From Candidatus Ancaeobacter aquaticus (GTDB lineage Bacteria; Auribacterota; Ancaeobacteria; Ancaeobacterales; Ancaeobacteraceae), in assembly GCA_030765405.1 (NCBI GenBank), contig JAVCCP010000045.1:1-64000 (forward strand): a stretch of 64,000 nt of DNA. Direction: 5' to 3'. The notes beneath the pieces were generated by a model. That model had not been told where the DNA came from. It searched no databases and worked only from the letters and a program-made list of their open reading frames with translations. Each line of letters starts with the position of its first letter. The stretch's first letter is position 1. Of the stretch, positions 1 to 8,326 are shown piece after piece. The translations under genes were made by a program, and so were the position numbers.

Positions 1-108
1 AATGCTTGCCTTTTCTACTATGCTTTGTGCCATGGTATTGTTCCATGCCTTGATCCTTTCCTCTAGTGTTTCCTGTTTAGGACCACTGAGGATAACGTTT
101 CCGGGCAT
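1..108 (-). CDS. 5' end of a leftward gene, function unknown (partial)
   Basis: Reading leftward from ATG at 108-106, the frame stays open to the window edge for 36 codons. The peptide starts MPGNVILSGPKQE and continues as a charged, helix-like soluble sequence (ETLEERIKAWNN). An AAAGGGA stretch lies a few bases before the ATG and could serve as a ribosome binding site; an in-frame stop lies just upstream. The gene would diverge from the exported protein gene at 270. I do not recognise the family from so short a piece. The opposite strand is also open here, but its product is a hydrophobic string without a ribosome site, so the leftward reading is preferred. Confidence 0.45.
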   Translation of the reverse strand, partial: MPGNVILSGPKQETLEERIKAWNNTMAQSIVEKASI

Positions 109-182
109 GGAACGCTTCCCTTTATACACCTACGGCATTTTAATTTACACTTTTCAATACATAATGCTTTACGGGAATTATC

Positions 183-211
183 TTGACAATAATTGCATAA
201 TGATTTAGAAT
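183..211 (+). promoter_or_regulatory. sigma70-type promoter of the small exported protein gene
   Basis: TTGACA at 183-188 and TAGAAT at 206-211 are separated by 17 bases, the ideal spacing. The start codon follows 59 bases after the -10 box, leaving a short untranslated leader. The promoter of the giant gene at 57381 has the same two hexamers and spacer length. Confidence 0.75.
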
Positions 212-269
212 TCCACTCAGAAAATTGATATTCGTGTAACTCTATATTTTTAAAAAGGAGGACGTATAT

Positions 270-596
270 ATGAAAAAGTTATCAATGGCTATTGTAAGTT
301 TTATGGTGATTATGTCATTATCTTCACCAGTATTTGCGCGTGATCTGCTTGATGCTATTGTAGGTAACGATGGCGTTTTACACACGGTTTGTAAGGTAGC
401 CGCGGAACTCGGTTCTAAACCGGTTAAAATTGTTTCCGAATTTCTTGGTGGAAATCATTCAAGAGATTATGGGTACGATGGATATCGCCACGGCGGATAT
501 CAGCATGAAGAAGATTATGGACACTATCACAGTGAAGAAAATGGGTATGGATACTGTCATCATGGTTTAGACGGCAATAGATTTTCTGGTGTCTAA
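270..596 (+). CDS. small exported His/Tyr/Gly-rich protein
   Basis: This 108-aa product begins with a clear Sec signal peptide: MKK, a hydrophobic core, then cleavage near PVFA-RD at about residue 23. A helical stretch follows (about residues 25-63). The last 45 residues are rich in Tyr, Gly, His and Asp/Glu, with repeated Tyr-Gly and Gly-Tyr steps and at least eight His. Such tails can bind metal ions or stick to surfaces, but no family is recognised. AAGGAGG eight bases upstream fixes the start. The gene is a single-gene unit: promoter at 183 and a strong terminator just after the stop. Confidence 0.8.
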   Translation: MKKLSMAIVSFMVIMSLSSPVFARDLLDAIVGNDGVLHTVCKVAAELGSKPVKIVSEFLGGNHSRDYGYDGYRHGGYQHEEDYGHYHSEENGYGYCHHGLDGNRFSGV

Positions 597-620
597 GTGA
601 GATATAGTTTATGAAATAAT

Positions 621-656
621 AAAACCCTCCCGGTAAATCGGGAGGGTTTTTTATTT
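621..656 (+). terminator. rho-independent terminator
   Basis: A perfect 12-base inverted repeat (AAAACCCTCCCG at 621-632 with CGGGAGGGTTTT at 639-650) has a six-base loop and is followed by more T residues. It ends the exported protein gene. Confidence 0.92.
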
Positions 657-743
657 CACTTGGTGGATTGAGTTTGTGTTACTTAAAGATACTTTATGTA
701 GATAAAAAAGTTAGTGCTATTTTCATTCTGAGGTATTCTTGCA

Positions 744-1925
744 ATGGAAACGAGAAGAAAATTCATTGAAAAAATAATTAAGGGAACATGTGCGTTAACA
801 CTTGCATCAAGAATAGATTTCTCCGGCGCTAAACATTTTAATTATTTTGGTAAAGATGCATACGCATCGACTCCTGCATCTCATGAAGCGCTCTATTATA
901 CTAAGATGAAAAATACCAGTGTGGTAGAATGCAGCTTATGCCCTTGGATGTGTCGTGTCCCTGATGGAAGTAGAGGGTTGTGTAAAGTAAGAGAAAACAG
1001 GGCTGGTACCTATTATACCCTTAATTATGGAAAACCATGTACCATTCATACTGATCCCATAGAAAAAAAGCCTTTGTATCATTACCTTCCCGGAACAAAT
1101 GCATTTTCTCTTGCTACTGCAGGATGTAATATGGGGTGTGAGTTTTGCCAAAATTGGCGTATATCTCAATTTGGTCCTGAAGAAGTCCAGAGTATTGATA
1201 TGCCACCAAAAAACATTATTACTGCGGCAAAAAAAAGTGGAGCGCCAACAATTGCATATACGTATTCTGAACCTGTCATATTTTATGAATACATGAGAGA
1301 TATTGCGCAGTTGGCACGCCAGGAGAATATTGGTAATGTAATGATCTCAAATGGATTTATACAAAAAGAACCAATGAAAATATTATGTAAAGATTTAACA
1401 GCCGTAAAAATTGATTTTAAGGGTTTTACCAACACCTTTTACAGAAAAGTATGTCATGGGGAGTTAGAACCCGTAAAAGATACGTTATTATTATTAAAAG
1501 AAATAGGAATATGGTTTGAGATCGTTGTGCTTATTGTGCCGACATTGAATGATTCATCAGCAGAAATAACTGAAATGTGTCGATGGATATATAAAGAATT
1601 AGGACCAGATGTTCCGGTTCATTTTTCACGCTATTATCCTACGTATAAAATTGTTAATATTCCTCCCACACCTATTCGTACCCTCGAAAGAGCAAGAAAA
1701 ATTGCTATGGATTCTGGTATGCATTTTGCCTATACGGGTAATTTACCCGGTCTTGATGGGGAAAATACTTTTTGTCCCAATTGTAAAAAGGCAATTATAA
1801 AACGTGTTGGATATTTTATTGAATCTGTAGATATGAAAGATGGACATTGCGCATTTTGTGGACAAGCTATACCGGGTGTCTGGAGTCAAAAAAATGCTCT
1901 TTCTTGGTATACTAAGGGGATGTGA
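744..1925 (+). CDS. amrS: AmmeMemoRadiSam-type radical SAM enzyme with Tat-like leader
   Basis: The 393-aa protein belongs to the radical SAM family related to pyruvate formate-lyase activating enzymes. The CxxxCxxC iron-sulfur motif is C128-NMG-C132-EF-C135, within AGCNMGCEFCQNW. Before it lies the family block CSLCPWMCRVPDG and the stretch DPIEKKPLYHYLPG, both typical of AmrS. A C-terminal zinc-ribbon-like set of cysteines (CPNC, then CAFCG) closes the protein. The N-terminus METRRKFIEK resembles a twin-arginine export motif followed by a short hydrophobic stretch, as seen in some relatives; this would be odd for a SAM enzyme and needs testing. The AMMECR1 and Memo partner genes that name the system are not in the window. 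GAGG ten bases upstream supports the start. The substrate is unknown. Confidence 0.85.
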   Translation: METRRKFIEKIIKGTCALTLASRIDFSGAKHFNYFGKDAYASTPASHEALYYTKMKNTSVVECSLCPWMCRVPDGSRGLCKVRENRAGTYYTLNYGKPCTIHTDPIEKKPLYHYLPGTNAFSLATAGCNMGCEFCQNWRISQFGPEEVQSIDMPPKNIITAAKKSGAPTIAYTYSEPVIFYEYMRDIAQLARQENIGNVMISNGFIQKEPMKILCKDLTAVKIDFKGFTNTFYRKVCHGELEPVKDTLLLLKEIGIWFEIVVLIVPTLNDSSAEITEMCRWIYKELGPDVPVHFSRYYPTYKIVNIPPTPIRTLERARKIAMDSGMHFAYTGNLPGLDGENTFCPNCKKAIIKRVGYFIESVDMKDGHCAFCGQAIPGVWSQKNALSWYTKGM

Positions 1926-2017
1926 AATAGAATAGATACAGTTTTTTGTGCTGGATTAATCTATTGTGATACGCTATACTGCACACCCATAATAATACAT
2001 AACTAAAGGAGATACAA

Positions 2018-2188
2018 ATGAGCCATAAAATTAATGAAAAATGTCAAAAAGCAGGTGAGTGCTTAAAGGTATGCCCGGTTGATGCAATTTCTGAAGGAGA
2101 TCCCATATATATTATAGATCCAGAAGCGTGTATTGATTGTGGTGCATGTATAAGTGTTTGTCCTCATGATGCTATCGATTCTGAATAG
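2018..2188 (+). CDS. small ferredoxin with an altered first cluster motif
   Basis: This 56-aa protein has two ferredoxin half-motifs. The second is canonical, CIDCGACISVCP. The first reads CQKAGECLKVCP, so the usual second cysteine of CxxCxxCxxxCP is replaced by alanine. In seven-iron ferredoxins the same loss gives a [3Fe-4S] centre beside a normal [4Fe-4S] one; that is the likely state here, by inference. AAAGGAG sits seven bases before the ATG. The gene lies between the radical SAM gene and an MBL hydrolase and could donate electrons to the former, although that link rests only on proximity. Confidence 0.85.
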   Translation: MSHKINEKCQKAGECLKVCPVDAISEGDPIYIIDPEACIDCGACISVCPHDAIDSE

Positions 2189-2233
2189 AAATATAATCTC
2201 AGTTAAACGTATAACTAAAAGGAAACGTGTCCT

Positions 2234-3160
2234 ATGAGTGATTTCAAAATTGTTTTTGGGGGTGTCAGAGGAAGTCATTGTGTTCCTGGCGCAGATACCG
2301 TTGCCACTGGTGGAAATAGTACATGTGTTGAAGTTATTGCAGGTGGAAATAGAATAATTTTTGATGCGGGGACAGGCATTATTCCTATAGGGAAAGAAAT
2401 TCGTAAAGAATATTTTTCAAAAGCGAATAAAGGCAAGAACAAATCTTTAGTAATGTATCTCTTCTTTACACATACTCATCATGATCATACTGAAGGCCTG
2501 CCATTTTTTGAACCCGCTTATTTTGGGACAACGAAGATATATATGTTTGGCCCGCGTACCTTAAGTCAGGATTTGGAAAAAGTTCTTGAAAATGCGATGA
2601 TCCCACCATTTTTTCCTATTACTATGGAAGATATGGGGGCTCAAAAGATTATTAATAATTTAACCGAGAAAAATATTGTGCTCATTCATAGTAAGGGAGC
2701 AAAGCCAGTTACCTTAAATAAATTTATTGATTCGTATACAATGAAAAAGGAGTCGGTAAAAATAGGTGTTTTAAAGAATTATAGTCATCCACGTGATGGG
2801 GTGCATGTATATTCAGTTGAATATAAAGGGAAAAAAGTTGTTTTTTCAACTGATGTTGAAGGATATGCCGGTGGAGATCAGAGGCTAATACAATTTTCTA
2901 AAGGAGCAGATGTGTTGATTCATGATGCGCAATATGTAAAAGAATCTTATGCAAATCCTAAGTATCCTAAACAGGGCTGGGGGCATAGCACTATTGATAT
3001 GGCTGTTGAAGTTGCTCAAAAAGCAGAAGCAAAGAAATTAGTATTATATCACCATGATCCAGATGATACGGATAAAATGGTAAATGAAAAGGAAAAGCAA
3101 GCGCAAAAACGTTTCCCAAACACGTTAGCAGCTCGTGAGGATTTGATCATTACGGTTTAG
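2234..3160 (+). CDS. MBL-fold metal-dependent hydrolase
   Basis: The 308-aa protein carries the metallo-beta-lactamase signature HTHHDH (H80, H82, D84, H85). Further family features are the N-terminal GGNSTCVEV and FDAGTGI strands, an STDVEGYAGGDQ segment, a late HDAQY and a C-terminal LYHHDPDD. The layout matches the RNase Z / cyclic-nucleotide phosphodiesterase-like branch of the superfamily rather than beta-lactamases. There is no signal peptide, so it should act in the cytoplasm. AAAAGGAAA precedes the ATG. The substrate cannot be read from the sequence; a phosphodiester is likely from the family. Confidence 0.85.
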   Translation: MSDFKIVFGGVRGSHCVPGADTVATGGNSTCVEVIAGGNRIIFDAGTGIIPIGKEIRKEYFSKANKGKNKSLVMYLFFTHTHHDHTEGLPFFEPAYFGTTKIYMFGPRTLSQDLEKVLENAMIPPFFPITMEDMGAQKIINNLTEKNIVLIHSKGAKPVTLNKFIDSYTMKKESVKIGVLKNYSHPRDGVHVYSVEYKGKKVVFSTDVEGYAGGDQRLIQFSKGADVLIHDAQYVKESYANPKYPKQGWGHSTIDMAVEVAQKAEAKKLVLYHHDPDDTDKMVNEKEKQAQKRFPNTLAAREDLIITV

Positions 3161-3206
3161 TGCTAACGCTTTGAATACACATGCATAAAAAAACATGGGA
3201 TTATAT

Positions 3207-3974
3207 ATGAAAAAAATTTCATTTATTTGTGTGCTACTTCTTTTCTTCGTATCGGCATGCTCAACAGTGCAATATACAAAACGAAGTTCATTGATTCTTG
3301 TTCCGGAGAGTCAGGAAATAGCTTTAGGGATTACATCATTTCAAGAGATAAATCAAAAAGAGAAAATAAGTACAGATGCTAGTCAGAAGGCTCTTATAGA
3401 AAAAGTTGGCCGCAAGATTGCCGCGGTAGCTGATAGACCTGACTATAAGTGGGAGTTTGTTCTTTTTGACGCGCCTGATAAAGTAAATGCCTTTGCGTTA
3501 CCAGGAGGGAAAGTTGCGTTTTACACAGGTATAATGCCTTTATGTGCTGATGAAAACGGTGTTGCGGTTGTCATGGCGCATGAAATAGCTCATGCAATAG
3601 CGCGGCACGGTGCGGAAAGAATGACACATCAATTAGCCGCAGGTTTTGCAGGAGATGTTTTATCATCAGCAATTACTAAGCAAACGCCCAATGCCCAAAA
3701 AGCAATTTTGACCGGGTATGGACTTGCTTCGCAATATGGGGCAATTTTACCTTTTAGCAGGAAACAGGAGTATGAAGCAGACCATATAGGATTGATATTG
3801 ATGGCCAAAGCAGGATATAAACCTTCACATGCGGTTGATTTTTGGTCTCGTATGAATACATTAAATAAAAAAAGCAAAATTCCGGAGTTCCTTTCGACGC
3901 ATCCTACCGATGAGAAGCGAATTAAGCAGATACAAGAGAGGATTCCTGAGGCAAGAGGGTACCTGCAACAATAA
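3207..3974 (+). CDS. M48-family zinc metalloprotease, lipoprotein
   Basis: The 255-aa protein starts MKKISF, has a hydrophobic signal and a lipobox VSAC, so it should be lipid-anchored after processing. Zinc binding is seen in HEIAH (H125, E126, H129) and the third ligand region EYEADHIG near residue 190. The helix HPTDEKRIKQI near the C-terminus is typical of M48 peptidases such as LoiP/YggG and BepA, which act in envelope protein quality control. An in-frame ATG lies four codons upstream, but the MKK start follows GGGA at a good distance and gives a normal signal peptide, so it is chosen. Confidence 0.88.
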   Translation: MKKISFICVLLLFFVSACSTVQYTKRSSLILVPESQEIALGITSFQEINQKEKISTDASQKALIEKVGRKIAAVADRPDYKWEFVLFDAPDKVNAFALPGGKVAFYTGIMPLCADENGVAVVMAHEIAHAIARHGAERMTHQLAAGFAGDVLSSAITKQTPNAQKAILTGYGLASQYGAILPFSRKQEYEADHIGLILMAKAGYKPSHAVDFWSRMNTLNKKSKIPEFLSTHPTDEKRIKQIQERIPEARGYLQQ

Positions 3975-4044
3975 CTGTCACAGCCTGCAAAAGTTGACAA
4001 AGAGATACCCACTCTGAAATTCAATAATTTTTTATTAAAAATTG

Positions 4045-4072
4045 TTGACAAAACTATGTCAGCTGGTATACT
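4045..4072 (+). promoter_or_regulatory. sigma70-type promoter of rplM-rpsI
   Basis: TTGACA at 4045-4050 and TATACT at 4067-4072 are spaced by 16 bases. It lies 80 bases before rplM. An A+T-rich imperfect inverted repeat (about 4022-4047) runs into the -35 box. Confidence 0.8.
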
Positions 4073-4152
4073 CACACACTCTTACCGAAGTGTAAAAGGT
4101 GAATATAGAATATAACGTGCTTAAGTAGCTGCAATATAATGGAGTTAGAGAG

Positions 4153-4584
4153 ATGAATAAAACGTATAGTGCCAAACCGGCAGAACAAAAAAGAAAATGG
4201 TACGTAGTTGATGCGAGCCAATATCCACTTGGTCGACTCGCAACAAAGGTTGCAAATGTATTGAGGGGAAAACACAAACCAATATTTACATCGCATGTTG
4301 ACACTGGTGATTATGTTGTTGTTATTAATGCAAGCAAGGTAAAGGTTACCGGCAAGAAAGCTGAGACAATGGTATATAAGCATTATTCAGGTTATCCAGG
4401 CGGACTTAAAATTGAAACGTTTAAGACAGTCCTCGGGAAAAACCCTGAAAAGATTATTATTATGGCAGTCAAAAGAATGCTTCCTGATAATAGACTCTCA
4501 GCTCAAATAATTAAAAAGTTAAAAGTGTATCCAGGTGTTGAGCATAAGAATGAAGCTCAAAAACCTGAGACATTGAAGTTCTGA
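4153..4584 (+). CDS. rplM: 50S ribosomal protein L13
   Basis: The 143-aa product shows the L13 hallmarks in order: KWYVVDASQYPLGRLATKVA, LRGKHKPIF, GDYVVVINASKVKVTGKK, YKHYSGYPGGLK, and VKRMLPDNRL near the C-terminus. The length is normal. It has a short N-terminal extension (AKPAEQKRK). The gene is followed 28 bases later by rpsI, the usual bacterial pairing, under the promoter at 4045. Confidence 0.97.
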   Translation: MNKTYSAKPAEQKRKWYVVDASQYPLGRLATKVANVLRGKHKPIFTSHVDTGDYVVVINASKVKVTGKKAETMVYKHYSGYPGGLKIETFKTVLGKNPEKIIIMAVKRMLPDNRLSAQIIKKLKVYPGVEHKNEAQKPETLKF

Positions 4585-4612
4585 AATAATGGATAGATTA
4601 TAAAGGAGGAAT

Positions 4613-5008
4613 ATGTCTAGCGAAGTTGTTTTTTATGCTACTGGAAGAAGAAAGACTGCAATAGCAAAAGTGCGTATTTTTAATGGTAAAGGACAGATGC
4701 TGGTCAATAACAAAAGTTTTGACGAGTATTTTAAAAGAGAAATTCTTAAAATGATTGCCTTACAACCATTAGAGCTTACCGAATGTATGGGTAAATATGA
4801 CATTTCTGCGAGTGTTGTAGGTGGTGGGCTTGCTGGACAAGCTGGTGCATTACGGCATGGTCTTACACGTGCTCTAGTAAAAGCCGATGATAGTCTCAAA
4901 GCTGTTCTAAAGAAGGCAGGGCTTTTAACGAGAGATCCTCGAAAAAGGGAGCGCAAAAAGTATGGTCAGAAAGGTGCCCGAAAAAGATTCCAGTATTCGA
5001 AACGATAA
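4613..5008 (+). CDS. rpsI: 30S ribosomal protein S9
   Basis: The 131-aa product has the S9 motifs [49 protein letters not shown] and the invariant basic C-terminal end with a final SKR, which reaches into the ribosomal P site. AAAGGAGG lies directly before the ATG. It is the second gene of the rplM-rpsI operon and is followed by a terminator. Confidence 0.97.
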   Translation: MSSEVVFYATGRRKTAIAKVRIFNGKGQMLVNNKSFDEYFKREILKMIALQPLELTECMGKYDISASVVGGGLAGQAGALRHGLTRALVKADDSLKAVLKKAGLLTRDPRKRERKKYGQKGARKRFQYSKR

Positions 5009-5046
5009 TACGGTATATTGTGTGTATCTAATTATTGCTAAAAGAG

Positions 5047-5080
5047 AGCCCCGAGACGACAAATCGGGGCTTTTTATTTT
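5047..5080 (+). terminator. rho-independent terminator of rplM-rpsI
   Basis: AGCCCCGA (5047-5054) pairs with TCGGGGCT (5064-5071) and a run of T follows. Confidence 0.92.
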
Positions 5081-5096
5081 TATACAGTAAGTTTAA

Positions 5097-5102
5097 TATA
5101 AT
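5097..5102 (+). promoter_or_regulatory. probable -10 box for the argC operon
   Basis: A perfect TATAAT lies 20 bases before the argC start codon, after the rpsI terminator. The sequence 17 bases upstream (TTATTT) is a poor -35 box, so the promoter is tentative. Confidence 0.4.
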
Positions 5103-5122
5103 AGAAATATAAGGAGCGTCCT

Positions 5123-6145
5123 ATGATCAAAGTCGCTATTGTTGGAGCTACGGGGTATGGTGGGCAGGAACTTATTAAGCTTTTGTTACGGCATCCTAAA
5201 GTAGAGATTACACAGCTAGTGTCTCAATCAAACAAAAATAAATCAATAGGTGAAGCGTTTCCATATTTCAAGAATCTTATTGATCAAAAATTTGTATCTT
5301 TAGATCTTGCGCGAATTTCAAAAAAAGCAGATCTTGTATTTTTGTCTCTTCCGCATAAATCAGCGATGAACATTGCGGGGAAGCTCTTAAAAAAAGGTAT
5401 GCGAGTAATTGATTTTAGCGCTGATTTCCGATTAAAAAATAAATCATTGTATAAATTATGGTATGGCATTGATCATCCTAATGATGATCTTCTTGCGAGT
5501 GCTATCTATGGTTTGCCTGAGTTTTATCGTTCGAAAATTAAAAAAGCTACGTTGATTGCAAATCCAGGCTGTTATCCAACTGCGGCACTTTTATCGATTC
5601 TTCCCGCATTGAATGAAGGATTGATTAATAGCGAGGATATAATAATTGATGCTAAAACCGGTGCTTCAGGTGCGGGACGGATGCCATCCGATGCGTTACA
5701 TTTCCCTGAATGCAATGAATCAATAACTGCATATAGAGTAGGGACACATCAACATATACCTGAAATTGAACAAGAATTATCGTTTTTCGCGAAAAGAGAT
5801 GTTGAAGCTGTTTTTATGCCGCATTTAATTCCGATGAATAGGGGGATTCTTTCGACATCATATTGCAAGTTGAAGGCAGGCATTTCTCTTAAAGAGATGA
5901 GGGCTTTTTACGCCGAATTTTACAAAAAAGAACCGTTCGTACGTGTTTTAAAGAAAAATATGTTTCCTCAAACAAGGAATGTTTCAGGGCTTAATTTTTG
6001 TGATATAGGTATTCATGTTGATGAAAACTCTCAACGACTTATTGTTGTTTCAGCTATTGATAATCTTATGAAAGGTGCCGCTGGACAAGCAGTGCAAAAT
6101 ATGAATATCATGTACGGCATTAAGGAAACGATGGGTCTGATCTAA
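5123..6145 (+). CDS. argC: N-acetyl-gamma-glutamyl-phosphate reductase
   Basis: The enzyme reduces N-acetylglutamyl phosphate with NADPH to the semialdehyde, the third step of arginine synthesis. The 340-aa product has the nucleotide-binding start VAIVGATGYGGQELI, the catalytic Cys150 in NPGCYPTAALL, and TGASGAGR. The family's HxPEIEQEL appears as HQHIPEIEQEL. GGAGCG precedes the ATG. It opens a long rightward run of biosynthesis genes with mostly very short gaps. Confidence 0.96.
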   Translation: MIKVAIVGATGYGGQELIKLLLRHPKVEITQLVSQSNKNKSIGEAFPYFKNLIDQKFVSLDLARISKKADLVFLSLPHKSAMNIAGKLLKKGMRVIDFSADFRLKNKSLYKLWYGIDHPNDDLLASAIYGLPEFYRSKIKKATLIANPGCYPTAALLSILPALNEGLINSEDIIIDAKTGASGAGRMPSDALHFPECNESITAYRVGTHQHIPEIEQELSFFAKRDVEAVFMPHLIPMNRGILSTSYCKLKAGISLKEMRAFYAEFYKKEPFVRVLKKNMFPQTRNVSGLNFCDIGIHVDENSQRLIVVSAIDNLMKGAAGQAVQNMNIMYGIKETMGLI

Positions 6146-6175
6146 ACAAACCTGGTGTGCAGTGTATAAGAACGA

Positions 6176-7381
6176 ATGGGTAAAAATATGAAAATTACAA
6201 ATGGGTCAATTACAACTCCAAAAGGATATAAGGCAGGTGGAATTTCCTGTGGGACAAAAACGAAAGGCAAAAAAGATTTGTCTTTTGTTGTTAGTGATAT
6301 CCCTGCTGTTGCAGCCGGAGTTTTTACGACGAATGAGGTAAAAGCCGCGCCGGTAAAACTTACACAAAAACATTTGAGAAACGGAATGCTGCAGGCAATC
6401 ATTACTAATAGTGGTGTCGCTAATGCCTGTACGGGCAATGAGGGAATGGAGAACGCTCTAAAAATGGCTCAGGCAACTAAAGAGGCATTGGATCTTAAAA
6501 AAAGCACGCTTGTCGCGGTCTGTTCTACCGGTGTTATAGGAAAACAATTACCAATTAAAAAGATACAAAAAGGAGCGCATGAGCTTTCTAGTAAATTATC
6601 TCGTCATGGCGGAGTTGAAGCCGCAGAAAGCATTATGACAACAGATACGCATGCAAAGCATTGTGCAGTTAAATGCAAGATATCCGGCAAAGAAATCAGT
6701 ATAGGCGGTATTGCTAAGGGTTCTGGGATGATCGAGCCGAATATGGCTACTATGCTTTCGTATATTACGACAGATTGTGCAATATCAGAAAAACTTTTGC
6801 GTAAAGCGCTACAACAGTCAGTAGATAAAAGCTTTAATTGTATTTCAGTTGATGGCGATATGAGCACAAATGATACTGTGCTTATTATGGCAAACGGGAG
6901 TGCAGAAAATAAACAGATAGCACAAGAGGACAGTAATTATAAGATATTTTGTAATGCTCTTGATATGGTAACTACATATCTCGCGAAACTCGTCGTCGGT
7001 GATGGTGAGGGGGCAACAAAGTTTGTTGAAGTAAATGTAAAAGGCGCTCAGAGTGATTCAGATGCTCATGATGTTGCTCGTGCTGTTACGCGAAGTAATT
7101 TATTTAGGGTCGCACTTTACGGGGAGGCGCCCTATTGGGGTCGTATCATGTCTGCTATCGGTTCGTCAGGTGTACTGATAAAAGAAGAAAAACTATCGAT
7201 ACAAGTTAATGGTAAGAACATTGTCTCAAATGGTATTTCAGATGAAAATAAAGTGGCTATTATGAAAAATCAGTTAAAGAAGAAAAATATAATCATTACG
7301 ATCGATCTTAATCAAAAAAAAGGTTCTGCATGCATGTGGATGTGTGATTTATCACATGGATATGTGGCTGTTAATGTTTAA
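6176..7381 (+). CDS. argJ: glutamate N-acetyltransferase / amino-acid acetyltransferase
   Basis: ArgJ moves the acetyl group from N-acetylornithine to glutamate, recycling it, so a bifunctional form can remove the need for ArgA. The 401-aa protein shows the self-cleavage region KGSGMIEPNMATMLSYITTD; the Thr in MATML becomes the N-terminal nucleophile of the beta chain after autoproteolysis. Other family blocks are TNSGVANACTG and KLVVGDGEGATKF. ATG at 6176 and ATG at 6188 are both possible starts; neither has a strong ribosome site. No argA lies in the window. Confidence 0.95.
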   Translation: MGKNMKITNGSITTPKGYKAGGISCGTKTKGKKDLSFVVSDIPAVAAGVFTTNEVKAAPVKLTQKHLRNGMLQAIITNSGVANACTGNEGMENALKMAQATKEALDLKKSTLVAVCSTGVIGKQLPIKKIQKGAHELSSKLSRHGGVEAAESIMTTDTHAKHCAVKCKISGKEISIGGIAKGSGMIEPNMATMLSYITTDCAISEKLLRKALQQSVDKSFNCISVDGDMSTNDTVLIMANGSAENKQIAQEDSNYKIFCNALDMVTTYLAKLVVGDGEGATKFVEVNVKGAQSDSDAHDVARAVTRSNLFRVALYGEAPYWGRIMSAIGSSGVLIKEEKLSIQVNGKNIVSNGISDENKVAIMKNQLKKKNIIITIDLNQKKGSACMWMCDLSHGYVAVNV

Positions 7382-7405
7382 TAGTACTTAGCGTAGGCGA
7401 TAAAA

Positions 7406-8290
7406 ATGGAACGATATATTGCAAAAGCAGCAGTACTTGTTGAAGCACTGCCATATATCCAGGCATATTCTAACAAGTATGTCATTATTAAATATGGCGG
7501 CAGCGCTATGAGTGATAATGAACACGCTGATAATTTATTGAAAGACATTGTTTTTTTAGAATGCGTAGGAATAAAGCCAATTCTTATTCATGGTGGCGGC
7601 AACCTCATAACATCACGTATGAAAAAGGCAGGAAAACATTCATCATTTGTTCATGGGTTGAGAGTAACGGACGAAGAAACAGTGAATATAGTCAATGATG
7701 TCTTATTAGAAATAAATGGTCGTATTGTTTCAAAGATACATGAATATGGAGGGCGTGCGCAGGGACTTACCAGTAGTGATAAGATAATTGTCGCAAAAAA
7801 ACACTATGTTGAAGAAATAAATAAAAAAACAGGCAAAAAAGAGAAGATTGATATTGGGAATGTTGGAGATGTTGTTAAAATTAAAGTCTCCCCAATTAAA
7901 CAAATAACTGATAGAATAGGTGTCCCTGTAATCGCTCCGGTCGGTGTTGGTTCTAATGGGGTGCTCTATAATATAAACGCAGATACTGCTGCATGTGGTA
8001 TTGCTGCGGCAGTTAAGGCTGAAAAGCTTGTATTAATGACTAATACAAGGGGTATTATGGAAGATCCACATGATATAAAAACATTGATACCATCGCTGAA
8101 GACAAAGGATATTTCGACATTAATTGCCAATGGTGTTATTAACAGTGGAATGATACCAAAAGTAAAGGCATGTGTACTGGCGTTGAGGAGCGGTGTGCAT
8201 AAAATACATATTATTGATGCACGGATCTTGCATTCAGTTTTATTGGAGATATTTACGGATAAGGGAATCGGAACACAAATAATGCGATAG
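7406..8290 (+). CDS. argB: acetylglutamate kinase
   Basis: This 294-aa kinase phosphorylates N-acetylglutamate, the second step of arginine synthesis. It has the phosphate-binding KYGGSAM, the ligand site IHGGG, VHGLRVTDEET, and NSGMIPKV near the C-terminus. The N-terminal helix (ERYIAKAAVLVEALPYIQAY) before the first strand is characteristic of arginine-feedback-inhibited, hexameric enzymes, so feedback control by arginine is likely. It sits between argJ and argD. Confidence 0.96.
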   Translation: MERYIAKAAVLVEALPYIQAYSNKYVIIKYGGSAMSDNEHADNLLKDIVFLECVGIKPILIHGGGNLITSRMKKAGKHSSFVHGLRVTDEETVNIVNDVLLEINGRIVSKIHEYGGRAQGLTSSDKIIVAKKHYVEEINKKTGKKEKIDIGNVGDVVKIKVSPIKQITDRIGVPVIAPVGVGSNGVLYNINADTAACGIAAAVKAEKLVLMTNTRGIMEDPHDIKTLIPSLKTKDISTLIANGVINSGMIPKVKACVLALRSGVHKIHIIDARILHSVLLEIFTDKGIGTQIMR

Positions 8291-8326
8291 CAGAAGAATG
8301 TGCTGTATGAAGGGATTTTAAAACCA

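Noticed and set aside
2-208. Rightward 68-codon reading frame at the window start
   Set aside because: Hydrophobic, unlike any family, no ribosome site visible, and overlaps both the leftward frame at 1-108 and the promoter at 183.
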